In this document: one piece after another, positions 33,117 to 44,430 of the stretch | How positions within the stretch are numbered: the stretch's first letter is position 1 | How the letters are laid out: the number at the start of each line of letters is the position of its first letter | NCBI GenBank assembly: GCA_030544215.1 | Contig: JARZZO010000008.1 | Span: 32,031,614 to 32,095,613 of the forward strand | DNA: 64,000 bases | Direction: 5' to 3' | Source: Zantedeschia hybrid cultivar | Lineage: Eukaryota > Streptophyta > Magnoliopsida > Alismatales > Araceae | Program-made: the position numbers and the translations under genes | The notes under the pieces: generated by a model | Databases searched by the model: none | What the model saw: only the letters and a program-made list of their open reading frames with translations | What the model was told of the DNA's origin: nothing

Positions 33117-34042
33117 GGATGGTGAGGTGAATGGTGGTGGTGGTTGTAGGTTATCTGCTCTGTGGCTGTGGGGGCATCTTGAGAGGTGTTTGGGTGGACA
33201 GGAAGAAGGGGGACAAAGAGAGGAAGGGGGAGGAGGAGAGGGGGAAGAGTTGTCCAAGTTCCCACCTTGCAGCCAGGTATGGGGAAGACGAGGTGGACCT
33301 GAGCAAGAGGCTGCAGGGGAGGGAAAGGGACGGTGGGTGGGTCCCACAAGGTTCTGGATAAAGTTGATGATCCTCCAGTGCCCCTAGTTAAATTTTTTTT
33401 AGAGTAATGACCTTTGGTCCTTTGTTTTTTTTTCCCTTTTTTTGGTCTTGATGTATCCTTTTCTTATTAAGTTTTGAAAATTTTAGAGATGTAATATTCT
33501 GATTAACTAGAGTTTATTCATAGCGTAATTTATATTTTAAATGGAACGATTTTCTATTTTTTTATTTTATATTGTATTGTAAATTTTAAGGTTTTGAAGA
33601 ATTTAGCTTTTACATAAATTAGAAGTATGATGTTTCTTGTACCTTTTCTCTTCGCAAGCCATTACTTTTGGTTTTGCCAATTTGTAAGTTGTTATTTAGG
33701 CCATTCCCCCCCCCCCCAAAAAAAAGGAAAGAAAATCTGAATCTGATGATGGTAACTGATGATGCTAACGGACCATGAGGTACGTAGGTGGGCTCTTTCG
33801 TTGACCGGCCCATATTCAGACATGAAATGTCATCCTAATTGGGCCGCATGGGAAGGTCTTGGGAATCTAGGCAGTGGGCTCAAGAAACTGTTTGGAGACG
33901 CTCTGCAATTTGTGATCCGCGTTTTCATGTATATGAGCTGCCAAGAAACCATGCGAATGGCAATCCACAATCGCCACGATTCGAAATAATGCAGCCATTT
34001 ATCCAAAAAATTGATCATATGAATTGTTTGATGATATAAAAT
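33117..34042. other. 5' UTR and upstream region of the host gene
   Basis: 33117-33380 is a pyrimidine-rich leader when read on the gene strand (CCTCCTCC, CTTCCTCTC). No clear TATA box was found. 33390-34042 is AT-rich, with a short C and A homopolymer at 33706-33726. No other gene is supported. Confidence 0.45.
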
Positions 34043-34045
34043 TTT

Positions 34046-34177
34046 CAAACACCTAAAAACTCGTGCGCATCTGAATTATGACAAGGACACCTATATTATG
34101 AACCTTTTTTACAAACACCTAAAAACACGTGCGCATCTGAATTATGACACGGACATCTATATTATGACCAACTTTTT
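34046..34177 (+). repeat. Tandem duplication, unit 66 bp
   Basis: caaacacctaaaaac followed by cgtgcgcatctgaattatgac occurs twice in a row with few differences. A second small duplication (gattttaggtt, cgtttgtaacaa) follows at about 34200-34250. Confidence 0.85.
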
Positions 34178-34242
34178 TAGAAAGCGTACTTGTGCAACAG
34201 ATTTTAGGTTTCGTTTGTAACAACTAGATTTTAGGTTACGTT

Positions 34243-34735
34243 TGTAACAATTGAAGTGTTAGGAGCCCATTAACAGTTATAGTTAGGCCCATTAGTGAGT
34301 TATAGGGCATTAGAGTGAGTTCTAACCCACAGAGTTGAGAGACATCACTTGAGGGTGACATGTTTTAGACTTATTGAGAGGCGTTAGGTCGAACTGATGC
34401 GATTTAGAAAGATAGTTCCATTTCGACCCAAACCCCTGCGTTTCGTTCCAAGAAGAGTTCTTCTCTTCTTGGAAATCGATCTAGAGGCCTATTTAAGGAT
34501 CTATTTCATCCCAAGACCCTCTAGTGTATCCATAAATCCTAGAGAGAATTAGAGAGAGTTGGAGATCATTTGTGAGAGGGATCGGGGGCAATTCGAGGTA
34601 TTATTTGCATGTGAGTAGAGGGCGGCGCGAGGATATCTTTGTGGCAGCATGTATGTCTGAGGAGGGAGATCCTGCTATATCTAGAAAAAAATTCTTCACA
34701 AGCTAATTCACGTAGTTAGAGGTAAGTAATGATTA
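34243..34735 (+). repeat. LTR-like fragment, boundaries unresolved
   Basis: It starts TGTAACAATTG and contains a TATA-like cctatttaagg (about 34487) followed by a leader-like stretch. No partner LTR, primer site or coding region was seen. It could be a solo LTR; the 3' end is a guess. Confidence 0.3.
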
Positions 34736-35004
34736 ATTATGAACCGTATCTATTTTTATGTACTAAAAATCTCATTTCAAATTATTTTCTTATATATTAT
34801 AAAAGTAAAGAAAGATGAATTTTTTGATGCTATTAAACGCGCGTGAATCTCTGTTATTATCCCTCTATGATTAACCATGCTTTTTATATATCGAAACCAT
34901 AGAATAGATTCTAGAATTCTGCCCTCTGTGTTGAGAAGCATCAATGCAAGATGACACGTTTCATGGAACGTGTCACCATGCATGGACATGTTTTGCTTCC
35001 CTAG

Positions 35005-35695
35005 TGTAAGGATCGGGTGGGGCACGAAGAACGCAGTGGAAACAAACCATTAATTATTTTTTTATCCCACCGTCATCGATCCGTTTCAACAAATAAACCA
35101 CAAAACGACGATTCGTTAATCATCTTGCGCGGATTCGAATCTGCATTCATTTTATTTCGAACGAGCAATGTCACTAGCCGCGTAGATGTCCGGCCTCTAG
35201 CCGTATCCATGCGGTTCTCCTGTTGAGGGAACATCCTCATTTTCTCGCTCGAATCAGTAGCCATGCCGTTCTTCTGAATCCGCAACAATCGTCGCAGCAT
35301 GCGGACGAAGAAATCCCGGCGAGTAGGAATCGCGAAGCGGAGAAGACGGAGCCTAGACGGCCTCCATCGGGGGGCGCCTATAGCACAAAGAAAGAGAGAG
35401 AGGGGGGCAGCTGGGGATGCTCTGGAACTTGTCCCAGGGCAGCCCTCTTTGCTAACTTTTATATTAATTCCGACGATTTTTCATAAAAATTCTTGGTTAA
35501 TATAAAACCCACTTAAATATCTTGAAGGTCTTCCACTGAGCCTGATCACATGATTGACTAGAATCTCGTGGATAGGGATCCATAAGTCATAGTCAAAATC
35601 TAGAAGTCCACCAACAAAGAACCTTTGGTGCCTTAGGTCCGAAGACTCTCTACACTATTGTGACACTGGTTTAAGCTGGTTGATTGTAACACCTA
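35005..35695 (-). repeat. Diverged copia LTR fragment related to the nested copia element
   Basis: Blocks match the LTR at 21186-22737: cgcggattcgaatc, gtcgccgcatgcgga-like stretches, gcctctagcGgtatccaYgcggttctcct, tcataaaaa, and the ccaacaaagaa...tttgg...ctcagg-like tail. The middle of the LTR is deleted. No internal region remains. Confidence 0.6.
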
Positions 35696-35923
35696 ATAGT
35701 TTTTAAAAAATATAAATAATAATGGTAATGATAATTAAAGAGTCAGATATAGTGTAACATGGTTGATAGCATAAGCCCATTAACTTAGTTTTATAGGTAG
35801 TTTAGCCTATTAAGTTAGCATATTTTTCTGAGTTCGGATACCCAAGATAGCATGTCAGTATTTTAGTAATAACTCTTAGGATATAACTCAGATTTCAGCG
35901 TGGTAGGAAAGTGTTGCATTCTC
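35696..35923. other. AT-rich flank of Tat copy B
   Basis: It begins tgtaacacctaatag, which resembles an LTR start, and shares short blocks (agcccattaac, cctattaag) with the 34243 fragment. Too short to classify. Copy B begins at 35924. Confidence 0.3.
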
Positions 35924-37259
35924 TGTGAGTGCTTAGAATGAGTGTGTGATTATCATGAAAAATCTATGTTGTTTAAGTGCAAAAATAAACCTATTAAAAG
36001 AAAACTAAGTGAAGTGATCGCCAGAAACTTTTGACTTAAAAGTTCCAAAAGAAAGAGTTTGATCGCCTACCTGTTTAAACGTGGGAGATGTTGAGCTCTT
36101 GGTTCCCCTCCTTCAGCCGGCTAAAGAAAGAGAGCCCTTCCTTTTCTTTGTTCTTGCTTTAATTACTGTTAAGTTTGAGGATCGTCCAGAGTTCTTGTGA
36201 TTTGTTTGTTGATTCCCTCTCCTTTGATTCTTTGCAAGAAAATAGAAAGAGAAATGAAGAAACAATGAGAATTTAAGCAAAAGTAGTATTCATTCTAAAC
36301 AGAGTTTTAAACATGTAACTAAACAGAAAACTGATTTGTTAGGATGGTCTTTGAAACCCCTTAATCAAATTGATTTTAAAAATGATGCTAATGTGGTGTG
36401 TGTTGCATGGAGTGATGTGATGAAGAATGTAGAATTAATGAAGATGTGAATATGAAAAGTGCAGAAATGAATTGAAAAACTTATGCCGGTTGGTGAAGAA
36501 TAGAAAGTCTTGATCTTGATTGGATGAAGATTGGATGAAGAACGGACGCCGACTTCTGGAAACAGCAGCACTTCGGCGTTTAGACGTCGTTGCTTCGATC
36601 TTCAATTCGATGTCGCCTCAATCACTAACTAATCACCAACTCTGTTACCCATTAAAGATGCAGGGTATTTATAGACTTCTTCTGCGTCCGCGGATTTACA
36701 TGAAAAAATTTGGGATTTATCTACCTTAACCAACAGATAAATACAGATTAACTCATCTTTATCTGTAATTATCTAAAACGCGTCAACAATTCGCGACGCC
36801 TTTCAGATTGATTATGATAAAGATAAACATCTGGTAAATCTTTATCTTTATCTGTATTAGCTAAAACGTGTCGCCTTATGCAGACGCCTTTTACACTAAT
36901 TAAGATAAGGATAAACATCCGGAAGAGAAGTAGAAATAGCTTAGGAAACCTAAAACGCGTCGTGCCTTACAGACGTCTTTTAGCTAATTAATCAATTGAT
37001 TAAAATTCAAATTTAAACATTAAAATAAGAATAAACTCTAAATGGCGTCCACACAGGGCGATGTCTTTTAGACTTCTTCATATTTTAAATGAAATTTGAG
37101 TTAAAATCAATTTAATTGATTAACTTAAATATGTCTGTTAAACCCGACACTCAAAAAGATCAATAAAAATTAATCAATGATTAAATATCAGACCATTCTG
37201 AGGCATTATTATATGATATGAAATTTACTCAAAATGATGTCAAAATTAGCGTGTCTACA
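35924..37259 (-). repeat. 3' LTR of Tat copy B (1336 bp)
   Basis: On the minus strand it starts TGTAGACACGC and ends AGCACTCACA. U3 holds four palindromic 34-bp units (near 36773, 36861, 36950 and 37037). The TATA box lies near 36664-36672. It aligns with the LTRs of copies A and C. Confidence 0.92.
36773..37070. repeat. Four palindromic 34-bp units in U3 of the copy B LTR
   Basis: The same arms, 10-nt cores and roughly 88-bp spacing as in copy A. The cores at matching positions differ from A and C: for example gcgaattgtt here (element strand, unit near 36773) against agccaaggtg in A and agccattcta in C. Confidence 0.85.
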
Positions 37260-38409
37260 GCTGCCTCACCTTGGCATCGTCTTTGCAAGGGAGTGAAATG
37301 AAATGGAATGTACTGAAAAGGTGATGCCAAGGTGTGATGAGACACGCTCTCAACATCACATGATTGGAATTTTTTTCTCAAAATTATCAATGAAGATAGT
37401 TTAAGGAGATCAATGGAATCAATCCTGTCTGGATGAGGTAGGTAAGGAAAAATAAAGTCGATCAACCTCCTCGAAGTGGGAAGTACCTCAGGTCGTAGAC
37501 ACTACAGGTTTCATCATGGGAAGCGTTTGCCAGCCAATGTGGACGTACTACAGCCATGATGGATCTTAAAAGAAAACAAGAAATATTGGATAAAGAGTCA
37601 AATCAATGATAGAATTCCAATAATATCTTCAAGCGAACCTCAAAGATAATCAAGATACTCAATTCAGAATGGAATATTTCATATCATGTTGAAATTATTT
37701 GATTAATGGTCTGAAACTTAATCAACAATTAATTTTTATCACAATGATTTCAAAGTCCTACATGATGCATGTTGGACTAAAAGAAAAATATAAAGTTAAA
37801 TAAAATATAAATTAATCAAGGATAATATTGTTAAATTGTCATTAATGAGTCAAGATACCAATTCTTGTAACTCAGTGCTAAGCCGAAGCTCGTTTATCCA
37901 CGCACCGTTTCACAAAAGTGGAACCATCGTCCTTACTAATTAACAATCCAACGGCCTATCCGTGCGATTAAGAATTCTCTGGAATTATCACTGTTTTTGT
38001 TGTAGGGGAACTCAAATTCCAGTTTCATCAAAACCACAAGGTCCTTGATATACTCTAATAAATACTTAACATATAGTAATTATGATGCACAATAATTACA
38101 TGAAAGTAGTACAAAGGTAGAAATAACTGTCTTTTTAGCCACGGTCAAGATTTCTAAACTCCCACAGTGGGACCTGCCTGACATTTTCAGCTTTACTCGG
38201 GGTTTTCTTGAATCTCCTGCAATCAAAATCATTAATAATTCCAAACATAACATTCAATTTAAGCATAAAAAACCACAGAATTTCGGATAAATAACATAAT
38301 TGTTTAAACGCGTCGTGTCGTGCAGACGCCATTCAATGTTAAAACGCGTCGCTTATCCTCGACGCCTTTTGCTCACAGAAACAGGTTCTTTTATTCGAAT
38401 TCCAACTCT
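37260..38409 (-). other. 3' spacer of copy B, proximal part
   Basis: It matches 57652-58675 of copy C. It starts with the polypurine tract (37260-37276) and contains the small conserved ORF. Near its end are two adjacent palindromic units (38303-38372). Homology to A and C stops at ccaactct (38409), where the antisense insert begins. Confidence 0.8.
37462..37557 (-). CDS. Conserved 31-residue small ORF, copy B
   Basis: The counterpart of 4059-4154 and 57855-57950. It starts MAVVRPHWLANASHDET and ends YFPLRGG, with the length and stop conserved. Substitutions relative to A and C are A3V, A4V, P13S, Y18C and G24R (approximate numbering). No known family. Confidence 0.28.
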   Translation of the reverse strand: MAVVRPHWLANASHDETCSVYDLRYFPLRGG

Positions 38410-38465
38410 ACCAATGCACATCTCTTTTCCAATCCGGAAAGGCTTCCTAGGATTGCAATTCCTTC

Positions 38466-38473
38466 TATATAAA
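38466..38473 (+). promoter_or_regulatory. TATA box of the first antisense gene
   Basis: tatataaa within cttctatataaacac, about 140 bp upstream of the ATG at 38607, on the strand opposite to the host element. Confidence 0.6.
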
Positions 38474-38606
38474 CACTATTAAGTTGTTCCCAAGCAATCC
38501 TACCATAATCCAAAGATTCTAGGTTGAGTTTTCCTTCAAGGTTTCAAGGTTTTCCAAAGTCTCTAAGGTTTCCAAGCTTCAAGAAGGAAGAAATCTGAAA
38601 AAGAGG

Positions 38607-39983
38607 ATGGATTCTTCAAACAAGAGGATGAAGATGTCGCTGGAAAAGATTTCCGACGTGGAGAATCATCTCATCGGAAGGGATCCCAATCTTCAAGTAA
38701 GTTAAATTAACTTCCCTTCAATTCTTCTTCATGTTCTTCATGTTCTTCAATTGATCTTGTTCTTCAAACTCTTCTTTTTTTTTTTTCAAACTTACCCCAT
38801 GTTTCCTGGTCCGAGAAAATTCACCTCTCTCCCTTGGATTCGTAAACTTGCAAAAAGTGTTAAGCTTTCCATGCAAGTTTTCATCTCCAAGTGGAATCTT
38901 CAAGGACTAGTAGTGCTTGCCAAACACTACAAGAGTTCGAACGTAGATTGGGCGGCTATGGGTGCCTTGATCGAATGGTGGCATCCCCAAACCCATACGT
39001 TCTTCTTCCAAGACTTTGAATGCACTATCCTTTTGGAGGAGGCGGAGCTTCTATTGGGTCTCCCAAAGACCAAAGATAAGATGGCTTTAACAAGAGAGAG
39101 AATCACCGGTCAACAATTGTTGACATCAATCATGAAGGATCCTTCAGAAGCTAAAGGATGCCTTACCAATAAAGGGATCGATCTTGCAAAGCTTGCTGAG
39201 TGGACTCTGTACGAAATCGATGATCTAAGGGAGGACGAAGCGGAGGATGTGACGAAAGCTTTCGTCACATGCCTTGCCGGTGCTCTATTCTTCCCTGCGT
39301 AGGACAACATCTTAGAAGATGATCAGGTCAGTGCTATCTGCGTAATCTTTGAAGGTAAATCTATAAGTACTGCACTGTTGGCCTACCTTTACAGCGGGCT
39401 TTCTGCGGCATCTGTGGGTCGTCCTCCCTACGGGTGCATGTTACTCTTTGCTCTGTGGGTTGAACTTCACTTCAAATTCGAGTACTGCAAGAAGATGCCT
39501 CCAAGACCGTCTCAAACTTACATGAATAGTCCGATCCACTGTATTGCCAACATTGTAAAGTTCAACGAGCACATGGTCAATAAAGTCCCAAAGCTCAAGA
39601 CCCGGGCCGACTGAAGGGAGTATCTGAAGCTTATGACATCTGACATATTTGACTCTTCTCCACTTGCTCTTGTTGGAAAGCATATTAGGGTGCGCCGTAC
39701 AGCGGGAGCAGATCTCAAGTTGATTGGAGCCACCGAGTTCGTGTTATACAATCCTCATCGGTGTCTTACTCAACTTAGCTTGAACCGTCGTGAATTCCCC
39801 GAGTTCTCCTTCACATCCCCGATCAAGAAGCGTGCCTTGGAATCCGACAAAGATTATGAAGCCACAGAACTCGTCACCACCTTGTGGAACCTTGGCTTCA
39901 GTTATCGTATAAAATCCTCTAAAGATAGAGATAGAGGATTGAAATTTCCATACCTCAAAGGTCTTCATGAAATTCTTCCTTAA
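38607..39983 (+). pseudogene. Antisense gene 1: plant-mobile-domain/DUF7745-like protein
   Basis: Exon 1 (38607-38696, MDSSNKRMKMSLEK...) ends at a canonical gtaagtt donor. The acceptor is unclear, somewhere before about 38805. Exon 2 is a single frame to the TAA at 39983, broken by stops at 39300 and 39612. The conserved core contains ALIEWWHPQTHTFFFQDFEC and LLEEAELLLGLP, the pattern of plant mobile domain (PMD) and DUF7745 proteins often found in or near plant retrotransposons. The family assignment is tentative. The C-terminal part (VRRTAGADLKLIGATEFV) is not something I recognise. It lies antisense to Tat copy B and 380 bp upstream of antisense gene 2. Confidence 0.6.
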
Positions 39984-40149
39984 ATGTCCTCTTTCTTTCT
40001 CTTTTTGATGTAATAAAAGATTTCGTTGAATAAAGAACTATTTTTCATGTCTTGAAATCCTTCCTTAACTTCCTGTGATGTGTTCATGATTTCTCCTTTA
40101 GTAAAAACTGGATTTTTTCCTGAAAATTTGATAGTTCGGGTTCTATTAC

Positions 40150-41070
40150 TGCAAAACGCGTCCACTCAGAAAGACGCCTTTCAAATATAATTTATTTTCC
40201 AGAAATTCAATTTAATCCTCAAAAATCCTGATTTAACCTTAAATTGCGTCTTCAATACCTGACGCCTTTCAATTCTCCCTCCTACTTTTTCCAGGACTCT
40301 GCCATTAATTCCGTGATTAATCTCCTAAAACGCGTCTGGATGAGAAGACGTCTTTCATCATCATGCTGCATACGATTCTGACCAGAATTGGCGATAACCT
40401 GAAACGCGTCGGTCCAAGTGGACGCCGTTCAGTCAATTTCAAACAGTTGTCCTTGCCGCCTCAACTTATGCGCCATAAAACGCGTCTATCTGAGTCGACG
40501 CCTTTTAACTTTCTGTCTACAGTCCCGCGAAGGCCCCTTTTCTTCCTCACTTTTCTCAAAACTCTCTCTCTCCTCACTCTCCGGCGACCTCCGGCGATCT
40601 CTCTCTTTCTCTCTCAAAAACTCCCTCTTCTAAGCTCAATCGAACGTGGTGAGGGTTCCAAAAAGACCAAGGCCCTAGCCAAGAGGCGGCGGACGGCGGC
40701 TCCCGTGGAAGAAGCCCCCGAGGAGGTGTCGGCTACTCTCGCCGAGGCGGCGGCGTTTTTGGAAGAGGAGAAAGCTCTTCCGGCGCCATCAGCCATAGAA
40801 GAAGAAGAGGAGGGCGACCTCCACACGGTAAGTTTTCTATGGAATGAATGGGGCGAGAAAAAGAGGGGAGGAAGGGGTTCTTCAAAGAACCCGGAATCGA
40901 ATCTTGAAAGGCGTCCAGACCAGGTGACGCCATTCAAAAGGCGTCACCCTGGGCCGACGCCTTTCAAGGTTAAATTCTGAATTTTTAATTAGGCAGAAAA
41001 TGAATCTGAATTGCGTCAGTTCCTGTAGACGCTTTTCAATAAGCGTCCATGGGTGTTGACGCCTTTCAGA
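40150..41070. repeat. Nine palindromic 34-bp units in the antisense insert
   Basis: Units start near 40149, 40238, 40324, 40398, 40474, 40905, 40934, 41006 and 41037. Five lie upstream of or within the first open stretch of antisense gene 2; four lie in its first intron. Two pairs are adjacent, sharing or nearly sharing an arm. All have a 10-nt core. Confidence 0.85.
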
Positions 41071-42050
41071 CAGAAATGTTTTAATTATGTTTTTATTTAT
41101 TACTGACCCCATTTTTTATGTTTTTATTTGCAGGGAGTGATGAGGTCCAAGATTAGCTGGGACCTAATTATAGGCGCGTACCGGGGACTCCCGGACTTCC
41201 AGAAGGCGCGCCTGCGTCGGATGGGGTTCGGGGAAGTCCTGGACATCGAGCCGTTCTGGCTCGATCTAGTCCTCCTGCAGGCGCTGCGGGAGAGGTGGCA
41301 TGCGGAAAGCCGGGCTTTCCTAATGCCGTGGGGACATATGGTCCCCACCCTAGAGGATGTAGCCAGGATTACTGGCCTCAGGATAGAGGGCCGACCGGTA
41401 AGTAGGGTGACTTACCCAAACTACCAGGGATTGGCGGAGGCCCTACTAGGCATAGAGGTGTCTAGCCTAGGTAGGGAGTCTAGGATGGTCCCCCGGGTGG
41501 AGGTAGAGGCCGCCTTAGGACTAGAGGAGCCCCGACGTCGATCAGACGAGACCCGGGAGGAGTTAAGGGATAGACTAGCTGAGTCATCCTCCGTCGTTTA
41601 CTGTAGCGACCCTAGTCAGGGGGAGGAGGTAGATAGGCAGCTCAGAGTCTTTCTAGTCTTTTTCTTTGGCCGGTTGCTCTTCGGTACGAAGGGCGACCAC
41701 ATTCATTATAGGTTTCTTTATTTGCTAGATGAGTTAGATAGTTTAGAGGAGTATGCATGGGGTGCGGCCCTTCTGGCCCACCTGTTCGCCGATTTGTCAG
41801 CGGTCACGCCGGACCGCGAGACTACCGTCAGCGGCTTCTCACCGTTCCTTCAGATATTAAATTGTTTATTATTTGTTTATGATATGCAATGTGATGAAAT
41901 GATTTTTTCTAACTTATATGTTCATGTATGTAGGTGTGGAGCTATCACTACTTTCCGCTCGGCAGAGCGAGGCTTCCGAGACCTGGGGCTGTCCCGTTGG
42001 CCTGCCGTTGGCAGCCAATTGTAGACACAGCCCCTCAGCACCATCAGTTG

Positions 42051-42055
42051 ACGGC
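42051..42055. repeat. Target-site duplication acggc, left copy
   Basis: acggc precedes the LTR start TGTAACGACC. The same five bases follow its end at 51379-51383. Confidence 0.96.
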
Positions 42056-43088
42056 TGTAACGACCCGCCACCCTATAATCGGGGATCCGATTACTAAATG
42101 GGTACCAAATCATTGATTTGGAACTAAACCAGGATCTAGTAAGTCTGGGAAATAAATAATAAACTAAGCTAAACATTCACATCGCATTGAATTGAAAGTG
42201 CAGAAATTAAAATTATTACAATGCGACTCGATACAACAAATAATTACATATTCCAACTGAAAAGAAATAATTAAACATACAGGCCAGAAATAAATAACAA
42301 CTACATCGGGCCATACCCCGGAACAACTGCCGAAGACGCACAACACACGGCCGCACACGCCGCTCTAAGTCTGCTGGGAGTCCTCACATGAAAACCGCAG
42401 GGGTGAGTCTCAAGACAAGACTCAGTAGGGATCCTTCGATCCCCACTGCCCACGCACACACCCACAAGTGTAAAGTACAGCTAACAGTAAAGTAACAAGT
42501 GTAGTGGCAGGTACAATATCTAATTCTCTACGTGAGAACGCATGCAGTCGAAATATAATAAACATGCACATTCTAAACCAACCGTTAGAAAATCCACAAC
42601 TGTAGTCTCGGTAGAACCCGCCGACCGTACAAACAATGGTGAGAAAAACCTCGACCCGCTGAGACCAAGGAGTAGCCCCTCGGATAGGACGCTCGCTACT
42701 CCGGCCCAACTGGCTCAGGTGACTACCCATTCCCTCAGCATGAGTGACTCTCCGAATGTACCACTCCGACACCGGTACTAGCTGACCCCGGGGTTCACCA
42801 GGTGACCCTCTCTCACTAGGCGTCACCCCGCTCACGCCCCCACCGGCGCTGTGCTCACGCCCCCACCAGCACAGGGTGATAAAGTGCTACAATGTCACTC
42901 CAGGTCCACAGTAACTGAAAACCCAACACAGTGCGATCCGGTCACGTGAAAAGCCCGCGATCGCATAACACACATAGAACCATCCGATCATGAGGAATCC
43001 ATCTCTATCGGGTGCACTAAAACATGTGCTAACCAGTTATCTAGCAGTATGAACACGTTTTACTGGCATGAGTTAGTGAGATTATGTC

Positions 43089-43453
43089 TTGAATCGCGTC
43101 GACCAAGGTCGACGCCATTCAAGCTCTAAGTACAGGTTCATATAAATCAGTTTTCAGAATCTGGCCTTAAAAGGCGTCGACACTAGTGGTCGCCTTTTAA
43201 AAGGCGTCGACATCCTCAAACGCCATTCAACACAGAAACCCGGAATTCCAAGGCCTTTACTCAGGGGATTTTCTGCCTTAAAAGGCGTCGTGGGTGCCTG
43301 ACGCCATTCAAAAATGCGTCGTTCACCCATGACGTCTTTTAAGCTCGGAATCTCCGACCTGGCAGACTGTCTGTCAGGCGATTCCTGTCTAAAAGGCGTC
43401 GTGATGGCCCGACGCCCTTCAAAAAGGCGTCGTCCATGCACGACGTCTTTCAA
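43089..43453. repeat. Seven palindromic 34-bp units, Tekay LTR (left), first cluster
   Basis: A single unit at about 43089, then three back-to-back pairs starting near 43167, 43276 and 43390. Within a pair the right arm of one unit runs into the left arm of the next (ccttttaaaaggcgtc, cattcaaaaatgcgtc, cttcaaaaaggcgtc). The duplicate cluster is at 50126-50490. Confidence 0.85.
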
Positions 43454-44002
43454 CCCCAGGAACCAGAATCGCCCTAAGCCCGAGGGCTCCCTTTCCAACC
43501 CCAAACAAACCCAAAAACGGAGGGAAAAAGAGAAGCAATACCATCCATAGGCAATACATTCGTGGAAATCCCCCTTGTCATCAAATGAACTCCTAAACAT
43601 GCTCATTCTAACCCCCAAACCAAAGATCTACCACATGCATAAACGAGGAAAAACATGATTTTAAGCACGATGCTATGGGGAATGTCACCCTACCGGATAC
43701 TCGAACTCCTCCAAGCTTCAAGCCGTCCACCCGTCTCGCCCCACGCCGCCGCCGGTACCGCCGTGGTCGTCCTTGTTCCACCGTGACGTCGGCCGCCGTC
43801 CGGAGAGTAGAACGCCGCAGTGGAAATGGAGGTGGTAGTGGTAGGAACCAGGTAGAGGATGGAGTGGAGGGAGAGGCGAAATGGTGGGAGGAAAAGAGGG
43901 AGGAGGAGGGGTCGCCGCCGGTCGCCGGAGGAGAAGGAGAGAAGGAGAGTAGGAGAAAATGAGGGAAAGAAGGAGGGCTCGCGGGGTTAACCAAAAACTG
44001 GC

Positions 44003-44261
44003 TAAAACTCGTCGACATGCACGGACGCCTATCAGGTGACGTGACGGCCGCTCTGACAAGATTCTGAAACGCGTCGTCCTACACAGACGCCATTCAGACA
44101 ACTTGTCAGGGCCGTACTCTGACACACCCAGAGTCGCAGTCTAAAAGGCGTCGTCCCACGCGGACGCCGTTCAGACGACATGACGGGGCCGTACTCACGC
44201 GGCCCAAGGCCAGCCCACGTGGCAGAACCTGAAACGCGTCTCGAGGTCCTGACGTGATTCT
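44003..44261. repeat. Four palindromic 34-bp units, Tekay LTR (left), second cluster
   Basis: Units start near 44002, 44064, 44141 and 44230, near the U3 start of the LTR. The duplicate cluster is at about 51038-51298. Confidence 0.82.
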
Positions 44262-44342
44262 ACTCAGAACCCCCGCCCCTCACAAGGGCTAGGACTACAG
44301 GGTCCGACCCGAAAACCGGATCCGAAAGTCTCGATCCTTACA

Positions 44343-44360
44343 TTCTCCCCCCCTTAAAAG
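44343..44360 (-). other. Polypurine tract of the Tekay element
   Basis: On the minus strand ttttaagggggggagaa precedes the 3' LTR start TGTAAGGATC. Confidence 0.88.
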
Positions 44361-44430
44361 AAATTTCGCCCTCGAAATTGATTGCTAGGAATAACAAGGT
44401 CACAACAGGGATACAAGTTCACAGGGATAC

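Larger units (their letters stand above)
42056..44342 (-). repeat. 3' LTR of the Tekay element (2287 bp)
   Basis: On the minus strand it starts TGTAAGGATCGAGACT and ends GGGTCGTTACA. ORFs inside it are also present in the other LTR and are not genes. It holds eleven palindromic 34-bp units. Confidence 0.96.

Noticed and set aside
33116..33347. Starting the host gene at the upstream in-frame ATG (33347)
   Set aside because: The extra 77 residues are low-complexity and resemble a pyrimidine-rich leader. The ATG at 33116 has a better context and gives a typical transit peptide beginning MAASS.
41854..41933. A U12-type AT-AC intron in antisense gene 2 (donor atatta)
   Set aside because: The acceptor is a normal tag and no U12 donor or branch consensus is present; a G-to-A change of a gtatta donor in a decaying gene is simpler.
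43089..43453. A CRISPR-like array, because short palindromic repeats with variable 10-nt middles are clustered
   Set aside because: The spacing between units is irregular, the variable part is inside the palindrome and only 10 nt long, the units occur in several retrotransposons, and the DNA is clearly plant nuclear.
43675..44125. ORFs of 95-136 codons repeated at 50644-50998
   Set aside because: They occur in both LTRs of the Tekay element, on both strands and in a low-complexity GC-rich segment; they are LTR sequence.
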